A stretch of DNA of 64,000 nucleotides. It comes from Limosilactobacillus sp. GTDB lineage: Bacteria > Bacillota > Bacilli > Lactobacillales > Lactobacillaceae. Both the position numbers and the translations under genes were made by a program. The stretch's first letter is position 1; every line of letters begins with the position of its first letter. The notes under the pieces were generated by a model that searched no databases, had not been told where the DNA came from, and was given only the letters and a program-made list of their open reading frames with translations. The stretch spans positions 1,488,001-1,552,000 of the forward strand of contig NZ_JAKVPE010000001.1 of the NCBI RefSeq assembly GCF_022482365.1. Direction: 5' to 3'. Of this stretch, positions 9,025-16,986 are shown piece after piece.

Positions 9025-9047
9025 TTTTTCCTCCAATGAATAGTGAA

Positions 9048-9210
9048 AGGGAGTGGGACAGAACTCGCTTGCGAGTTCGTCTTCCCACCCCCGCGAGGCT
9101 GGCTAGGCGTTCCGGACGTTGATTTATCAACGTTCGGAATCCAGCCAGCTACCGCGCTGTAGCATTTATAGCTATATAACGGCAAAGAGGCTGGGATAAT
9201 TCCCACTCTC
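9048..9210 (-). repeat. Dispersed structured element, family 1, copy A
   Basis: First of five copies in the window. Read on the minus strand it starts 8 bases after the nupC stop with hairpin 1 (GAGAGTGGGA, ATTA, TCCCAGCCTC), then the constant CTTTGCCGTTATATAGC, a long central stem capped by CGTTGATAAATCAACG, and hairpin 3 (AACTCGCAAGCGAGTT flanked by GTGGGA and TCCCAC). Here hairpin 1 carries two mismatches and is partly decayed. The copy separates nupC from codA. Confidence 0.85.
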
Positions 9211-9217
9211 ATTAATT

Positions 9218-10399
9218 CTAGTAGTAAACCCCAACGATCGTTCCAGTCAGGATGGAAGCCAGCGTGGCTCCCAGCAGCAGCTTCATTGCAAACTTGGCAA
9301 CCTTGCTGGCCTGGTGCTTGTCGATCGTCCGCATCGAACCGATGATGTTCCCCAGGGTACCAAAGTTGGCGAAGGAAACTAGGTAGGCGGAAATGATGGC
9401 GTGACTCTTGGCCGTCAGTTCGGTCGAGAAGCTGTGCAGGTCACCCATGGCTACGAATTCGTTGGCAATCAGCTTTTCGGCCATCAGGCTCCCCACCTTG
9501 ACAACGTCCTGGCTGGAAACCCCCATTACCCAGGCGATTGGCGCGAAGACGTACCCGATAATGGTCGTGAAGGAAATGTGCAGCAGCGCAGTGAAGGTGC
9601 TGTTTAAGAAGGTCACCAGAGCTACGAAACCAATCAGCATAGCGGCCACGGTGATCGCCATGTTGAATCCGTTCATGATGTAGTTCCCCAACATCTCGAA
9701 GAACGGCTTCTTTTCCATCTGGATATTAACGATGTCGTTGTTCGGGTCGACGTCGTACGGATTGATCACACAGGAAACAATTAGGGCGGATAAGATGTTT
9801 AAGAAGACCGCCACCACAACGAACCGTCCGGGAATCAGCTTCATGTAAGAGGCCAAAATCGAAGCGGAAACAGAACTCATCCCCGACGCACAAATCGTGT
9901 AGAGGCGTTTTTCATTCAGCCGCGGAATTTCGTCCAACACCGTCAGGTAAACTTCCGGCTGCCCCAAGACGGCCGTGGAGACAGCCAGGTAGCTTTCCAA
10001 TTCACCCATGTGGCCAATCTTATTCAATCCTCGGCCGGTCCACTTGATGATAAACGGCAGGACCTTAATGTAGTTCAGAATCCCGACTAAGGCGGAGATG
10101 AAGACAATCGGCATCAGCACGTTTAAGAAAAAGACGCTGGCACCATTTTTGATCACCAAGCCGCCGAAGACGAAGTTAATCCCACCGGCCGCCTGTTCCA
10201 TCAGCCAGCCGAAGAAACCGGAAATCCCACTTAAGATCTTGATCCCAATCTTCGTGTTCAGGCAAAAATACGAAATAACAATTTGCAAGGTAAAGAGGAC
10301 CGCCATCCGTTTGAATTTAACGTTCTTGCGGTCGTTACTGAATAGCCACGCAACGAAGAAGACAAATAAGAGCCCCGTTGCCAAAAACACAAACCTCAA
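9218..10399 (-). CDS. nupC: NupC-type concentrative nucleoside transporter
   Basis: A 393-residue membrane protein of the CNT family that imports nucleosides by cation symport. It has an N-terminal three-helix part, a gate/nucleoside-recognition region (VLGQPEVYLTV; SGMSSVSASILASYM) and the C-terminal SFANFGTLGNIIGSM motif, all typical for NupC. Length is close to E. coli NupC (400). The start is TTG at 10399, chosen because GGAGGG lies 7 bases upstream (10407-10412). It is upstream of codA in the same direction, so the pair is likely a salvage unit. A perfect 11-bp-arm palindrome 100 bases upstream (10493-10522) may be an operator. Confidence 0.88.
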   Translation of the reverse strand: MRFVFLATGLLFVFFVAWLFSNDRKNVKFKRMAVLFTLQIVISYFCLNTKIGIKILSGISGFFGWLMEQAAGGINFVFGGLVIKNGASVFFLNVLMPIVFISALVGILNYIKVLPFIIKWTGRGLNKIGHMGELESYLAVSTAVLGQPEVYLTVLDEIPRLNEKRLYTICASGMSSVSASILASYMKLIPGRFVVVAVFLNILSALIVSCVINPYDVDPNNDIVNIQMEKKPFFEMLGNYIMNGFNMAITVAAMLIGFVALVTFLNSTFTALLHISFTTIIGYVFAPIAWVMGVSSQDVVKVGSLMAEKLIANEFVAMGDLHSFSTELTAKSHAIISAYLVSFANFGTLGNIIGSMRTIDKHQASKVAKFAMKLLLGATLASILTGTIVGVYY

Positions 10400-10492
10400 G
10401 GTAATACCCTCCTATTTTCGCTTTAAAGCGATTTGAATTAAATTAATCCCACCGCCACCCATTCCTCATACAATTAAGGATGTAAACAATTA

Positions 10493-10522
10493 AACATAAG
10501 TTTTGTCGCTTAAACTTATGTT
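10493..10522. promoter_or_regulatory. Palindrome upstream of nupC, candidate operator
   Basis: Perfect 11-base arms AACATAAGTTT and AAACTTATGTT with an 8-base centre, in the 311-base gap between nupC and the relB-like gene. There is no T-run next to it, so an operator is more likely than a terminator. The rest of the gap shows an AT-rich promoter for the relB-like gene and nothing else I can identify. Confidence 0.5.
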
Positions 10523-10659
10523 GGTTTAAAAATACCGCCTCCGTTTTAGTTTGTCAACAGGAAAATGGAAGCGCTGTTAAATGGAGGTATGGCAAACCCC
10601 GTCGCGATGCCCATTCACAGCTGTTTTATAGCATTATATATATTTTTCTATACAAAGAC

Positions 10660-10687
10660 TTGATTTAAATACATAATCTGCTATGAT
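10660..10687 (+). promoter_or_regulatory. Promoter of relB-like gene
   Basis: TTGATT at 10660-10665 and TATGAT at 10682-10687 with a 16-base spacer, about 23 bases before the start codon. Confidence 0.6.
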
Positions 10688-10710
10688 TAGAGATGAAAGG
10701 AGTGACTATC

Positions 10711-11046
10711 ATGGCACAAATTAACATCAAAGTTGATGATCAATTAAAGGATGACGTAAGTAAGATTTTCGCAGAAATGGGGCTTGATCTGACGAGCGGG
10801 ATCAAGATCTACCTCAAGCGCGTTCAACAGGACAAGAAGATCCCGTTTGAACTCACGAGCACGCCGACCAGCGCTGCGGACAACTCCACTACCGCTGCCG
10901 GCCTCAATAAGCTCCTGTCCGCTTTGGCAGGGGCCAAGGGCGCCGACGACAGCAGCATTGGTGGCAGCGTCCTGAAGGCCACTAGTCACGAACAAGATGA
11001 CCAGCCAGGCGGAATTGGTCAGGGAATCTTGAATAATCATCGCTAA
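10711..11046 (+). CDS. RelB/DinJ-family antitoxin, apparently orphan
   Basis: A 111-residue protein whose first ~45 residues (MAQINIKVDDQLKDDVSKIF, LDLTSGIKIYLKRVQQDKKIPFEL) are a ribbon-helix-helix domain of the RelB/DinJ antitoxin family. The rest is a low-complexity Ala/Gly/Ser tail instead of the usual short toxin-wrapping helix. No toxin gene follows: a strong terminator begins 8 bases after the stop, and the next gene is convergent. It may be a solitary repressor or the relic of a toxin-antitoxin pair. Start ATG at 10711 has GAAAGGAG in front; an upstream in-frame ATG at 10693 lies within that site. The promoter at 10660-10687 is good, so it is probably expressed. Confidence 0.75.
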   Translation: MAQINIKVDDQLKDDVSKIFAEMGLDLTSGIKIYLKRVQQDKKIPFELTSTPTSAADNSTTAAGLNKLLSALAGAKGADDSSIGGSVLKATSHEQDDQPGGIGQGILNNHR

Positions 11047-11053
11047 AATACTT

Positions 11054-11104
11054 AAGGGCCGCTGAACGAAGCTGATAATAACTTCGTTCAGCGGCCCTTT
11101 TTGG
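11054..11104. terminator. Bidirectional intrinsic terminator
   Basis: Perfect 18-base arms (11054-11071 and 11082-11099, AAGGGCCGCTGAACGAAG and complement) followed by a T-run on the plus strand and an A-rich flank. It serves both the relB-like gene and the convergent HTH-PfkB gene. Confidence 0.9.
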
Positions 11105-11108
11105 TCGT

Positions 11109-12176
11109 CTATTTAAGAATATCTTTAATTCGAGAACTGACGTTGTGCGGCGTCTGCCCGGTGATCTTTGCCGCTCGTTTGGCCAGCGTTAGCTTTTCCC
11201 GATTGGCCAGCTGGTGCAGCTCACCGTAGCCGATCGCACCCACGATCGCCGTTCCAACACCGTTCAAGTTTGGTGCCGGCACCTTTGCATACTGGCTCTT
11301 AATCACCCTTTGGCCGTCATCAATCACGATCCCCAGGCCATCAACGTAGAGGTAGATGGTGGCCGTAAATTGCTGATAAAGCTGGCGCGCACACTTGACG
11401 GCATCCGCCATCCCTGTGATGGCCTGCCCCGTCAGCACGGTCCCTTCAATGCCATTAATCACTAGTCCGGTTAAATGGCGATTTTCCTGTACCAGATTGG
11501 GTGCTTTATTGACCGAAACCGCCTTGGCCAGCATGGGAGCCTGCACGTTGTCGTATAGCCAATGAATGGTTTCCTTGGGCAGGTTCGTGTCGAAAATGAC
11601 GAGCTTGCTGGCGTTGATGGTGGCCAGGTTGGCCTGAAGATAATCGGGGGTCAAATACCGGTTAATGGTCATGTCGTCGACCCCCACCACTCGGCGGCCG
11701 TCCTGACGGTTAACGTAGAGGTAAATGGAGGTATGATCCTCGACCAGCTGACGGGCATAGCTGATGTTAATCCCCCGGCGAAGTGCGTCCGCCTTGAACT
11801 GTTCGCCACTGGGGTCATTGCCAAAAACCGTAATCAGGTTAGTTGCCACGCCCAGTGCGGCCAGGTTGGCAGCGATGTTACGCCCCATCCCCCCGAGTTG
11901 GGTGGTAATCTTACCGGGATTGGAAATGGTTGACTGCACCCGGTTCTGGTCGAGGGTACCATAAATATCCATGTTGACCGCCCCAATCACGGTCACGGAT
12001 TCTGCCCGCGGCAACACGTAGCCCTTGCCGCTGATCAGGCCCTCCTTGATTAAACGGGAAATGTGGGAAGCCACACCGGGACGGGTGATTCCTAGCTTCT
12101 GGGCAAGCTCCTTTTGGGTAATCAGTGGATCCTGCCGGATGAGATCCAGAATTTGTTTTTCACGTTCTGTTGGCAT
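11109..12176 (-). CDS. HTH-PfkB carbohydrate/nucleoside-kinase-like protein without catalytic Asp
   Basis: A 355-residue fusion. Residues 1-55 (REKQILDLIRQDPLITQKEL, GITRPGVASHISRLIKEGLI) are a winged helix-turn-helix. The rest is a PfkB/ribokinase fold like pseudouridine kinase, with the substrate motif QLGGMGRNIAANLAALG. The second PfkB signature, normally D-T-x-G-A-G-D, reads N-L-N-G-V-G-T, so the catalytic base Asp is Thr. Phosphorylation should be strongly impaired, and the protein may be a ligand-sensing regulator. It starts 11 bases after a DUF1002 gene and is probably co-transcribed with it. Nearby nupC and codA make a nucleoside-type ligand possible, but this is inference. Confidence 0.75.
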   Translation of the reverse strand: MPTEREKQILDLIRQDPLITQKELAQKLGITRPGVASHISRLIKEGLISGKGYVLPRAESVTVIGAVNMDIYGTLDQNRVQSTISNPGKITTQLGGMGRNIAANLAALGVATNLITVFGNDPSGEQFKADALRRGINISYARQLVEDHTSIYLYVNRQDGRRVVGVDDMTINRYLTPDYLQANLATINASKLVIFDTNLPKETIHWLYDNVQAPMLAKAVSVNKAPNLVQENRHLTGLVINGIEGTVLTGQAITGMADAVKCARQLYQQFTATIYLYVDGLGIVIDDGQRVIKSQYAKVPAPNLNGVGTAIVGAIGYGELHQLANREKLTLAKRAAKITGQTPHNVSSRIKDILK

Positions 12177-12187
12177 CTTGCACTTCC

Positions 12188-13201
12188 TTAGTTAAACCAG
12201 CCGCGGATCCAGTTGACGAACTTGTCCCACCAGGACTGGGCCTGCTGGGTGGCCGCCTTGCCGTCGGGCGAATTCAGGAACTGCTTGGCCTTGTTCATGA
12301 TGTTGCCAGACGAGTTCTTCACGTTCTTGATCGTGTCGCTGACGTGGGAGCTGTAATCCTTGCTCGAGCTGATCGGCGCGTTGGTGAACTGGACCAGGGC
12401 GTTGACGATTGAACTGGTGTAGTTCTTGGTCTCGTTGTAAATGTTGCGCTTCTCCAGGTTCTGGTTAAGGGTCACTTGGATGGTGTTTTTGCTTGGTGTC
12501 TCCCCCTGCTTCTTTTGCTGGTTGATCGACTTGGTGGTGTCGCCGACCGCCGCCATCAGCTTGCCGGGGTAGGAGCTGTCGTCCTTGTTGGCCTGGATGG
12601 CGTCGTTGGTTGCGTCCAGCATCTGGTTAGCCGATTGGGTGTTCTGGCTGTCGAGGCTGACCCCGTCGGCCGCGATCGCCTTGTAAACCCCCGTCAGCGC
12701 CGATTCACCGGAGACCGGCCGGTTGGCGCTGACCGTAATCGTCACGTCGGTTACCCCAGCCATCTGGGCGACCATCGCGTACTGCTGGGCCGTGACCTTG
12801 GTGATGTTGTTGTCACCGTTGAACTTCTTGACGTTGACCTGGACACCGGAGCCCGGGTCGGTCGGCACGATGGAGACCGAGCTGACCATCGCCGCATCGG
12901 TGGTCGAGCCGTTCGGGTTGATGTACTTCTGGTAGTCGCTGGCCGTGGCCGTCAGGGTGGTGAAATCATCCCCGACCGCCAGGACATTGCTAAGCTCATT
13001 CTTGTTTGCCGCACCGGCCCCGTAAACCACGTAGGACTTTTTCAGCGTATGGGTCTGGGTGCTGCTGGTGGAGCTGGCGCTAGTCGAGCTGGTCGTGACC
13101 TGATCGGCGGCGTGAACAACCACCGGCGTCAGCGGGCTGCTCAAAAGCGCCAGGGCCATGACCGAACTGGTGACAATTACTGTCAATTTTTGACTTTTCA
13201 T
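12188..13201 (-). CDS. Secreted DUF1002 (YpuA-like) protein
   Basis: A 337-residue protein with a clear Sec signal peptide (MKSQKLTVIV, hydrophobic core SSVMALALLSSP, likely cleavage at VVHAADQ), a Ser/Thr-rich linker and then the DUF1002 domain: SYVVYGAGAANKNELSNVLA, a region with Gly-x-x repeats and the C-terminal TQQAQSWWDKFVNWIRGWFN tail. The family is found in Firmicutes and has no defined biochemical role. I chose the ATG at 13201 with a GGAG ribosome-binding site; an upstream in-frame ATG at 13273 would bury the signal peptide and crosses a hairpin. The HTH-PfkB gene follows closely, so the two may form an operon. Confidence 0.8.
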   Translation of the reverse strand: MKSQKLTVIVTSSVMALALLSSPLTPVVVHAADQVTTSSTSASSTSSTQTHTLKKSYVVYGAGAANKNELSNVLAVGDDFTTLTATASDYQKYINPNGSTTDAAMVSSVSIVPTDPGSGVQVNVKKFNGDNNITKVTAQQYAMVAQMAGVTDVTITVSANRPVSGESALTGVYKAIAADGVSLDSQNTQSANQMLDATNDAIQANKDDSSYPGKLMAAVGDTTKSINQQKKQGETPSKNTIQVTLNQNLEKRNIYNETKNYTSSIVNALVQFTNAPISSSKDYSSHVSDTIKNVKNSSGNIMNKAKQFLNSPDGKAATQQAQSWWDKFVNWIRGWFN

Positions 13202-13240
13202 TTTTATTTTCTCCGTTCCTGTATTTCCTCTAATATAGAA

Positions 13241-13287
13241 AAACTGTCCTAAAATTGCCAGCCTTTTAAGCAATTTTAGGACAGTTT
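13241..13287. terminator. Perfect inverted repeat, terminator of aldo/keto reductase gene
   Basis: Perfect 18-base arms AAACTGTCCTAAAATTGC and complement (13241-13258, 13270-13287), followed on the minus strand by a T-run. It lies 38 bases after the aldo/keto reductase stop and 40 bases before the DUF1002 start, so it also overlaps that gene's promoter region. Confidence 0.75.
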
Positions 13288-13324
13288 TATCTTTTACTAT
13301 TATCTTGGAAGGATTCGGTTGTGT

Positions 13325-14188
13325 TTACATCTTACCGCCGTAAACTGGGAAGGCATCCGCGTCTCCGTAGTCCAGCGGCTTGACCTGCTTCAGCGTCTCC
13401 ATGTCTTCATCTGAAATTGTGAAGTCGATCTGGGTGTTTTGCTTCATGTGTTCCGGATTGGCGGTCTTTGGCAAAACGATCAGGCCCAATTGCCAGTCGT
13501 AGCGGATGCACAGTTGCGGGACCGTGACCCCGTACTTGTCTGCCATCTGCTGAATGGCCGGGCTCTTGAGGGCGGCACCGTGGGCAACCGGTGAGTAGGC
13601 TTCGACCGCAATGTCGTTTTGCTTGGCAAAGTCAATCAGGTTAAATGGGGTGTGGCCGACGTGGGCCAAGACCTGGTCAACGGCCGGCTTGGTATCGCTA
13701 TTGTCAAGCAGGTTCTGCAGGTCGCTTTGGTTGAAGTTGGAGACCCCGATCGTCTTCAGCTTGCCTTCGGGAACGGCATCCTCCATTGCCCGCCAGGCTT
13801 CGAGATTGCCTTCGTAGTAACGATTGTCGGACTGGTTAACTTCGGCCCATGGCTGCGGACTGTGAATGATCATCATGTCGAGGTAGTCCAGACCCATCTT
13901 CTGCAGGGTCTCGTCAATCGATTGCTTGGCGGAGTTGTAGTCCTTGTGTTCGGCTGCGACTTTAGAGGTAACGAAGAGTTGGTCACGGGCAATGCCGGCC
14001 GTCCGGACCCCTTCGCCGACACCGCGTTCGTTGCCGTAAGCCTGGGCGGTATCGATGTGCCGGTAGCCGATCTTAACGGCGTTGCGCACCGCTTCGGCGA
14101 CTTGGTCATCATCAATGAACCAGGTCCCAAGGGCAAATTGCGGAATCTTGACACCGCTATTGAGGGTAATTGTCTGATCTAAAATCAT
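13325..14188 (-). CDS. Aldo/keto reductase (2,5-diketo-D-gluconate reductase type)
   Basis: A 287-residue NADPH-dependent oxidoreductase of the aldo/keto reductase superfamily, TIM-barrel, cytosolic. The catalytic tetrad is visible: D and Y in GYRHIDTAQAYGNE, K in LFVTSKV and H in DMMIIHSPQP. The cofactor loop is LIVLPKTANPEHMKQN. This sub-branch (AKR5-like) reduces diketogluconate, methylglyoxal or other aldehydes and ketones; substrate cannot be fixed from sequence. Start ATG 14188 has GAAAGGAAG in front; an upstream ATG at 14233 gives a polar 15-residue extension not seen in the family. It stands alone and ends in a perfect hairpin terminator. Confidence 0.88.
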   Translation of the reverse strand: MILDQTITLNSGVKIPQFALGTWFIDDDQVAEAVRNAVKIGYRHIDTAQAYGNERGVGEGVRTAGIARDQLFVTSKVAAEHKDYNSAKQSIDETLQKMGLDYLDMMIIHSPQPWAEVNQSDNRYYEGNLEAWRAMEDAVPEGKLKTIGVSNFNQSDLQNLLDNSDTKPAVDQVLAHVGHTPFNLIDFAKQNDIAVEAYSPVAHGAALKSPAIQQMADKYGVTVPQLCIRYDWQLGLIVLPKTANPEHMKQNTQIDFTISDEDMETLKQVKPLDYGDADAFPVYGGKM

Positions 14189-14290
14189 CTTAGTACTTCC
14201 TTTCTTGGTTGATTGCTTACCTATATTATCCAATCAACCAAGTCTAATGTAAAATGCTTATTGCTGCTCATTATCTATACATAAAATGAA

Positions 14291-14797
14291 TTAATCTTTT
14301 CGACGGCCGGCAATGGGCTTAACCATGTTGTACCAGGTTTCCCCGGCATGCCTCGAAGACGAGACGCCAACCGTATGAAAGCCGTTTGCCTCATAAAAGG
14401 GGATGTTCTTGGTGAGGGTGTCGAGCGAAATATCCTCACGCTGGTGCGCTTGCGAAAGCGTCGTCAAGGCGTCCAGGAGCCTGCTGCCGATTCCGTGTCC
14501 CCGGTATGCCGGATCGGTGGCGATTGATAGAATCAGCTGGTGGCCCCCGATCGGCAGGTTGTTCGGCGTCCGCTCGTACATTTCGTCGGTTACAAATTCA
14601 TTTGCGACGGCCGGACCGACCACGAAGCCAACAAGCTGCTGGTCAATCTTGGCTACCAAAAAAGTGTCTGCGATCTTTTCGATTCGTTCCCGAAAGCTCG
14701 CCTCGCTTCCGGCCTCCTCAGCCGTGAAGCCCAGTCGTTCGATCCGGACGATGGCGGGCAGGTCTTCCATTGTGGCGTGTGTAATCTTCAGTTCCAT
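14291..14797 (-). CDS. GNAT-family N-acetyltransferase
   Basis: A 168-residue acetyl-CoA-dependent acetyltransferase. The acetyl-CoA loop is LSIATDPAYRGHGIGSRLLDAL (R/Q-x-x-G-x-G/A pattern) and the C-terminal strand FYEANGFHTVG is typical of GNAT motif B. The layout resembles arylalkylamine/serotonin-type acetyltransferases, but the acceptor is unknown. Start is ATG 14797 with AAGGAGCG upstream. It is divergent from the Mga-like regulator gene, with a shared 113-base promoter region, so that regulator could control it. Confidence 0.82.
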   Translation of the reverse strand: MELKITHATMEDLPAIVRIERLGFTAEEAGSEASFRERIEKIADTFLVAKIDQQLVGFVVGPAVANEFVTDEMYERTPNNLPIGGHQLILSIATDPAYRGHGIGSRLLDALTTLSQAHQREDISLDTLTKNIPFYEANGFHTVGVSSSRHAGETWYNMVKPIAGRRKD

Positions 14798-14910
14798 GCT
14801 AATCGCTCCTTGCTTATAATTAATGTATAGCAATATCCTAGCAGGTCAGTGGCCATCATGATGATCATCTTTTCCGCACCGGCTGGGGAAATTTTGGAGG
14901 AATCAACCCA

Positions 14911-16170
14911 ATGCGTCCCTTTTTTGACCGAGAAAATTTAAGTATCCGGGTCCTAAGTCTGCTCGAGCAGCAGCCTAACTGGACCTTTACCGACCTGGCA
15001 ATTGCCTTGGGCGTTGACCGCGCCACCCTGACCAAAAACGTCAAGCAGCTAATTTCGATCATTGATTCTCAGCACCTGGCTAGCCTACAACTGATCCAAA
15101 CCAATCAGGGACTGCACTACCACCGATCGGCCGGCTTTAACCTCGCCTCGCTGATGCCAATGCTGGTCGATCAACGGCCCGGTATTATCTTTGAAAGCCT
15201 GTTTAATGAGTTCCAGCATAGCATTCACGGACTCGCCAGCAAGCTGTTCGTCAGCGAATCCACTACGCGGCGCCTCATTCGCCACGTCAACCATGTTCTG
15301 GCGGCTTACCGGATCAAAATTAATACCCGACAAATGACTCTCGAGGGCGCCGAGGCCAATATCCGTTACGCCGCCTTTCAATACTACTGGAATACCTACG
15401 GCAGCGTCACCTGGCCCTTCTTCGTTAACGAACAGGAGTATTTGCACGTCAGCAAACAGGTCGGTCTTCCCATTAACGACCAGCTTCGCTACGCCTTTTG
15501 GGTGGCCATCTGCCGGGTGCGGCAGCTGAAGAGACACCGTTTGACCACAGCCGATCTCCACTTTTCGTCAACGACCCCCGAAGAGCACTTTTTACGGTTG
15601 GTATACCTGGTTGATTTTGAAAATCCCCAGCAGCTTGTCAGGACCTCCAATATGGTATTTCCAGACTGGCAGTCCCCCGTCCTCTGCCAGTTGCTCAACC
15701 AAAAGACCCTTCCAATAACTCTTCAGGCAGCGCACTACTACAGCGCAGTTTTTGGGACGGTCCCGCTGCTTTACGACCGAGCTGAGCAGCTCCAGCAGAT
15801 CCGCCAAACGGCTGACCAGACGAGCTTTGCGGCGATCCAGGCTGCCTGCAATAAGGATCCCCTGCTGACCCTTAAGACATGCGAACTTCTGCAAATGCAG
15901 CACCCGTCACCACTGTGGCGTTCGCTTCGACTGGCACTGGTAACCGACTCGGACCCGATTGAGCGCTCCCGGACAATGAAGCTGATTGGCCGAGTCTTTG
16001 TCAACTATGATTTTACCTGGGTCCCTGACTACCACCAGGCGCAACTAATCATCACCAACCTGACCCTGCCGGATGCCAGTGCACCGATTGTCTACGTGAA
16101 CGTGCCGGTCGCCCTGCACGACCTGGAACTGGTGCAGGACGGGCTCACTAAAATTAAAAAGACGGATTAG
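14911..16170 (+). CDS. Mga-like helix-turn-helix transcriptional regulator
   Basis: A 419-residue regulator with two N-terminal HTH segments: residues 8-45 (LSIRVLSLLEQQPNWTFTDL, AIALGVDRATLTKNVKQL) and residues ~85-130 (HSIHGLASKLFVSESTTRRL), the arrangement of the Mga/AtxA family. The middle is a diverged PRD-like helical part without obvious conserved His, and the last ~90 residues (LALVTDSDPIERSRTMKLIG onwards) look like a EIIB-like domain without a phosphorylatable Cys. Such proteins link sugar transport to gene expression. It is divergent from an acetyltransferase gene; GGAGG at 14896 precedes the ATG. Target genes are unknown. Confidence 0.72.
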   Translation: MRPFFDRENLSIRVLSLLEQQPNWTFTDLAIALGVDRATLTKNVKQLISIIDSQHLASLQLIQTNQGLHYHRSAGFNLASLMPMLVDQRPGIIFESLFNEFQHSIHGLASKLFVSESTTRRLIRHVNHVLAAYRIKINTRQMTLEGAEANIRYAAFQYYWNTYGSVTWPFFVNEQEYLHVSKQVGLPINDQLRYAFWVAICRVRQLKRHRLTTADLHFSSTTPEEHFLRLVYLVDFENPQQLVRTSNMVFPDWQSPVLCQLLNQKTLPITLQAAHYYSAVFGTVPLLYDRAEQLQQIRQTADQTSFAAIQAACNKDPLLTLKTCELLQMQHPSPLWRSLRLALVTDSDPIERSRTMKLIGRVFVNYDFTWVPDYHQAQLIITNLTLPDASAPIVYVNVPVALHDLELVQDGLTKIKKTD

Positions 16171-16188
16171 TCTGTTTAAACTAAAAAA

Positions 16189-16350
16189 GAGGCTGGGGAT
16201 TAACCTAGCCTCTTTGCTGTTATATAGCTTATAAATGCTACAGCGCGGTAGCTGGCTGGATCCTGAACGTTGATAAATCAACGCCCAGGACGCCTAGCCA
16301 GCCTCGCGGGGGTGGGAAGACGAACTCGCAAACGAGTTCTGTCCCACCGC
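16189..16350 (+). repeat. Dispersed structured element, family 1, copy B
   Basis: Begins 18 bases after the stop of the Mga-like gene with hairpin 1 (GAGGCTGGGG, ATTA, CCTAGCCTC, T-run) and ends 10 bases before the lepB stop on the other strand, so it fills the convergent gap. The central stem reads TCCTG/CAGGA where copies A and C read TTCCG/CGGAA, which are two paired, compensatory changes. Confidence 0.85.
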
Positions 16351-16360
16351 CTTTTTTAGT

Positions 16361-16966
16361 TTACTTATCGTAGAAATATTGCCATTCCTTGTTGACATTT
16401 TGGCGAGCCACCTTGGTTCCCGTCCATGACGGTACCTTGACGACCCCATCAATCTTGCTCTTCGGCACGAAGCCCCAGTAACGGCCGTCGTTTGAGACGC
16501 TCCGGTGATCCCCCAGGACGAAGTATTCACCGGCCGGCACCTTGGTTGCGCCATTGTGCTTGAGCCAGCTATTCTGAACAGAAATGCTCTTCAGCGTCCA
16601 GTTGCCAGTCCCGGCATTCCGCTGCTTCGTGGAGATGTAACTTTGGTCGATCTTCTTGCCGTTGACGTAGATGTTACCGTTCTTCGACTTGACCGTGTCA
16701 CCCGGCAGACCGATCACCCGCTTGACGTAGTCGGTCTTGACGGCCACCTGGGGGTCAACCCCGTTGGCATCAAAAATGACGACGCTGCCGCGGTGAATCT
16801 TTGACCGCTTCAGGCAAAAGACCCGTTCGTTATTCTGTAGGTTGGGCTGCATTGATGGCCCGTCGACCCGCACGACTTGGAAGAAAAACTGCTTGATCAG
16901 CAGGGCAATCAGTAACCCGATGACGATCGGGACTACCCAGCTCATCACTTGTCGAAATGATTTCAT
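16361..16966 (-). CDS. lepB: Signal peptidase I
   Basis: A 201-residue type I signal peptidase that removes signal peptides from exported proteins on the outer membrane face. One N-terminal helix (VMSWVVPIVIGLLIALLI) is followed by the catalytic Ser in VDGPSMQPN (near residue 39), the Lys general base in DYVKRVIGLPGD, and the C-terminal box YFVLGDHRSVSNDGRYWGFV. Single-helix topology is usual for Gram-positive SipS-type enzymes. It lies 20 bases downstream of murE on the same strand and may be co-transcribed. Its 3' end meets dispersed element copy B. Confidence 0.95.
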   Translation of the reverse strand: MKSFRQVMSWVVPIVIGLLIALLIKQFFFQVVRVDGPSMQPNLQNNERVFCLKRSKIHRGSVVIFDANGVDPQVAVKTDYVKRVIGLPGDTVKSKNGNIYVNGKKIDQSYISTKQRNAGTGNWTLKSISVQNSWLKHNGATKVPAGEYFVLGDHRSVSNDGRYWGFVPKSKIDGVVKVPSWTGTKVARQNVNKEWQYFYDK

Positions 16967-16986
16967 GCGTTCTTTGCCTCACTCTG

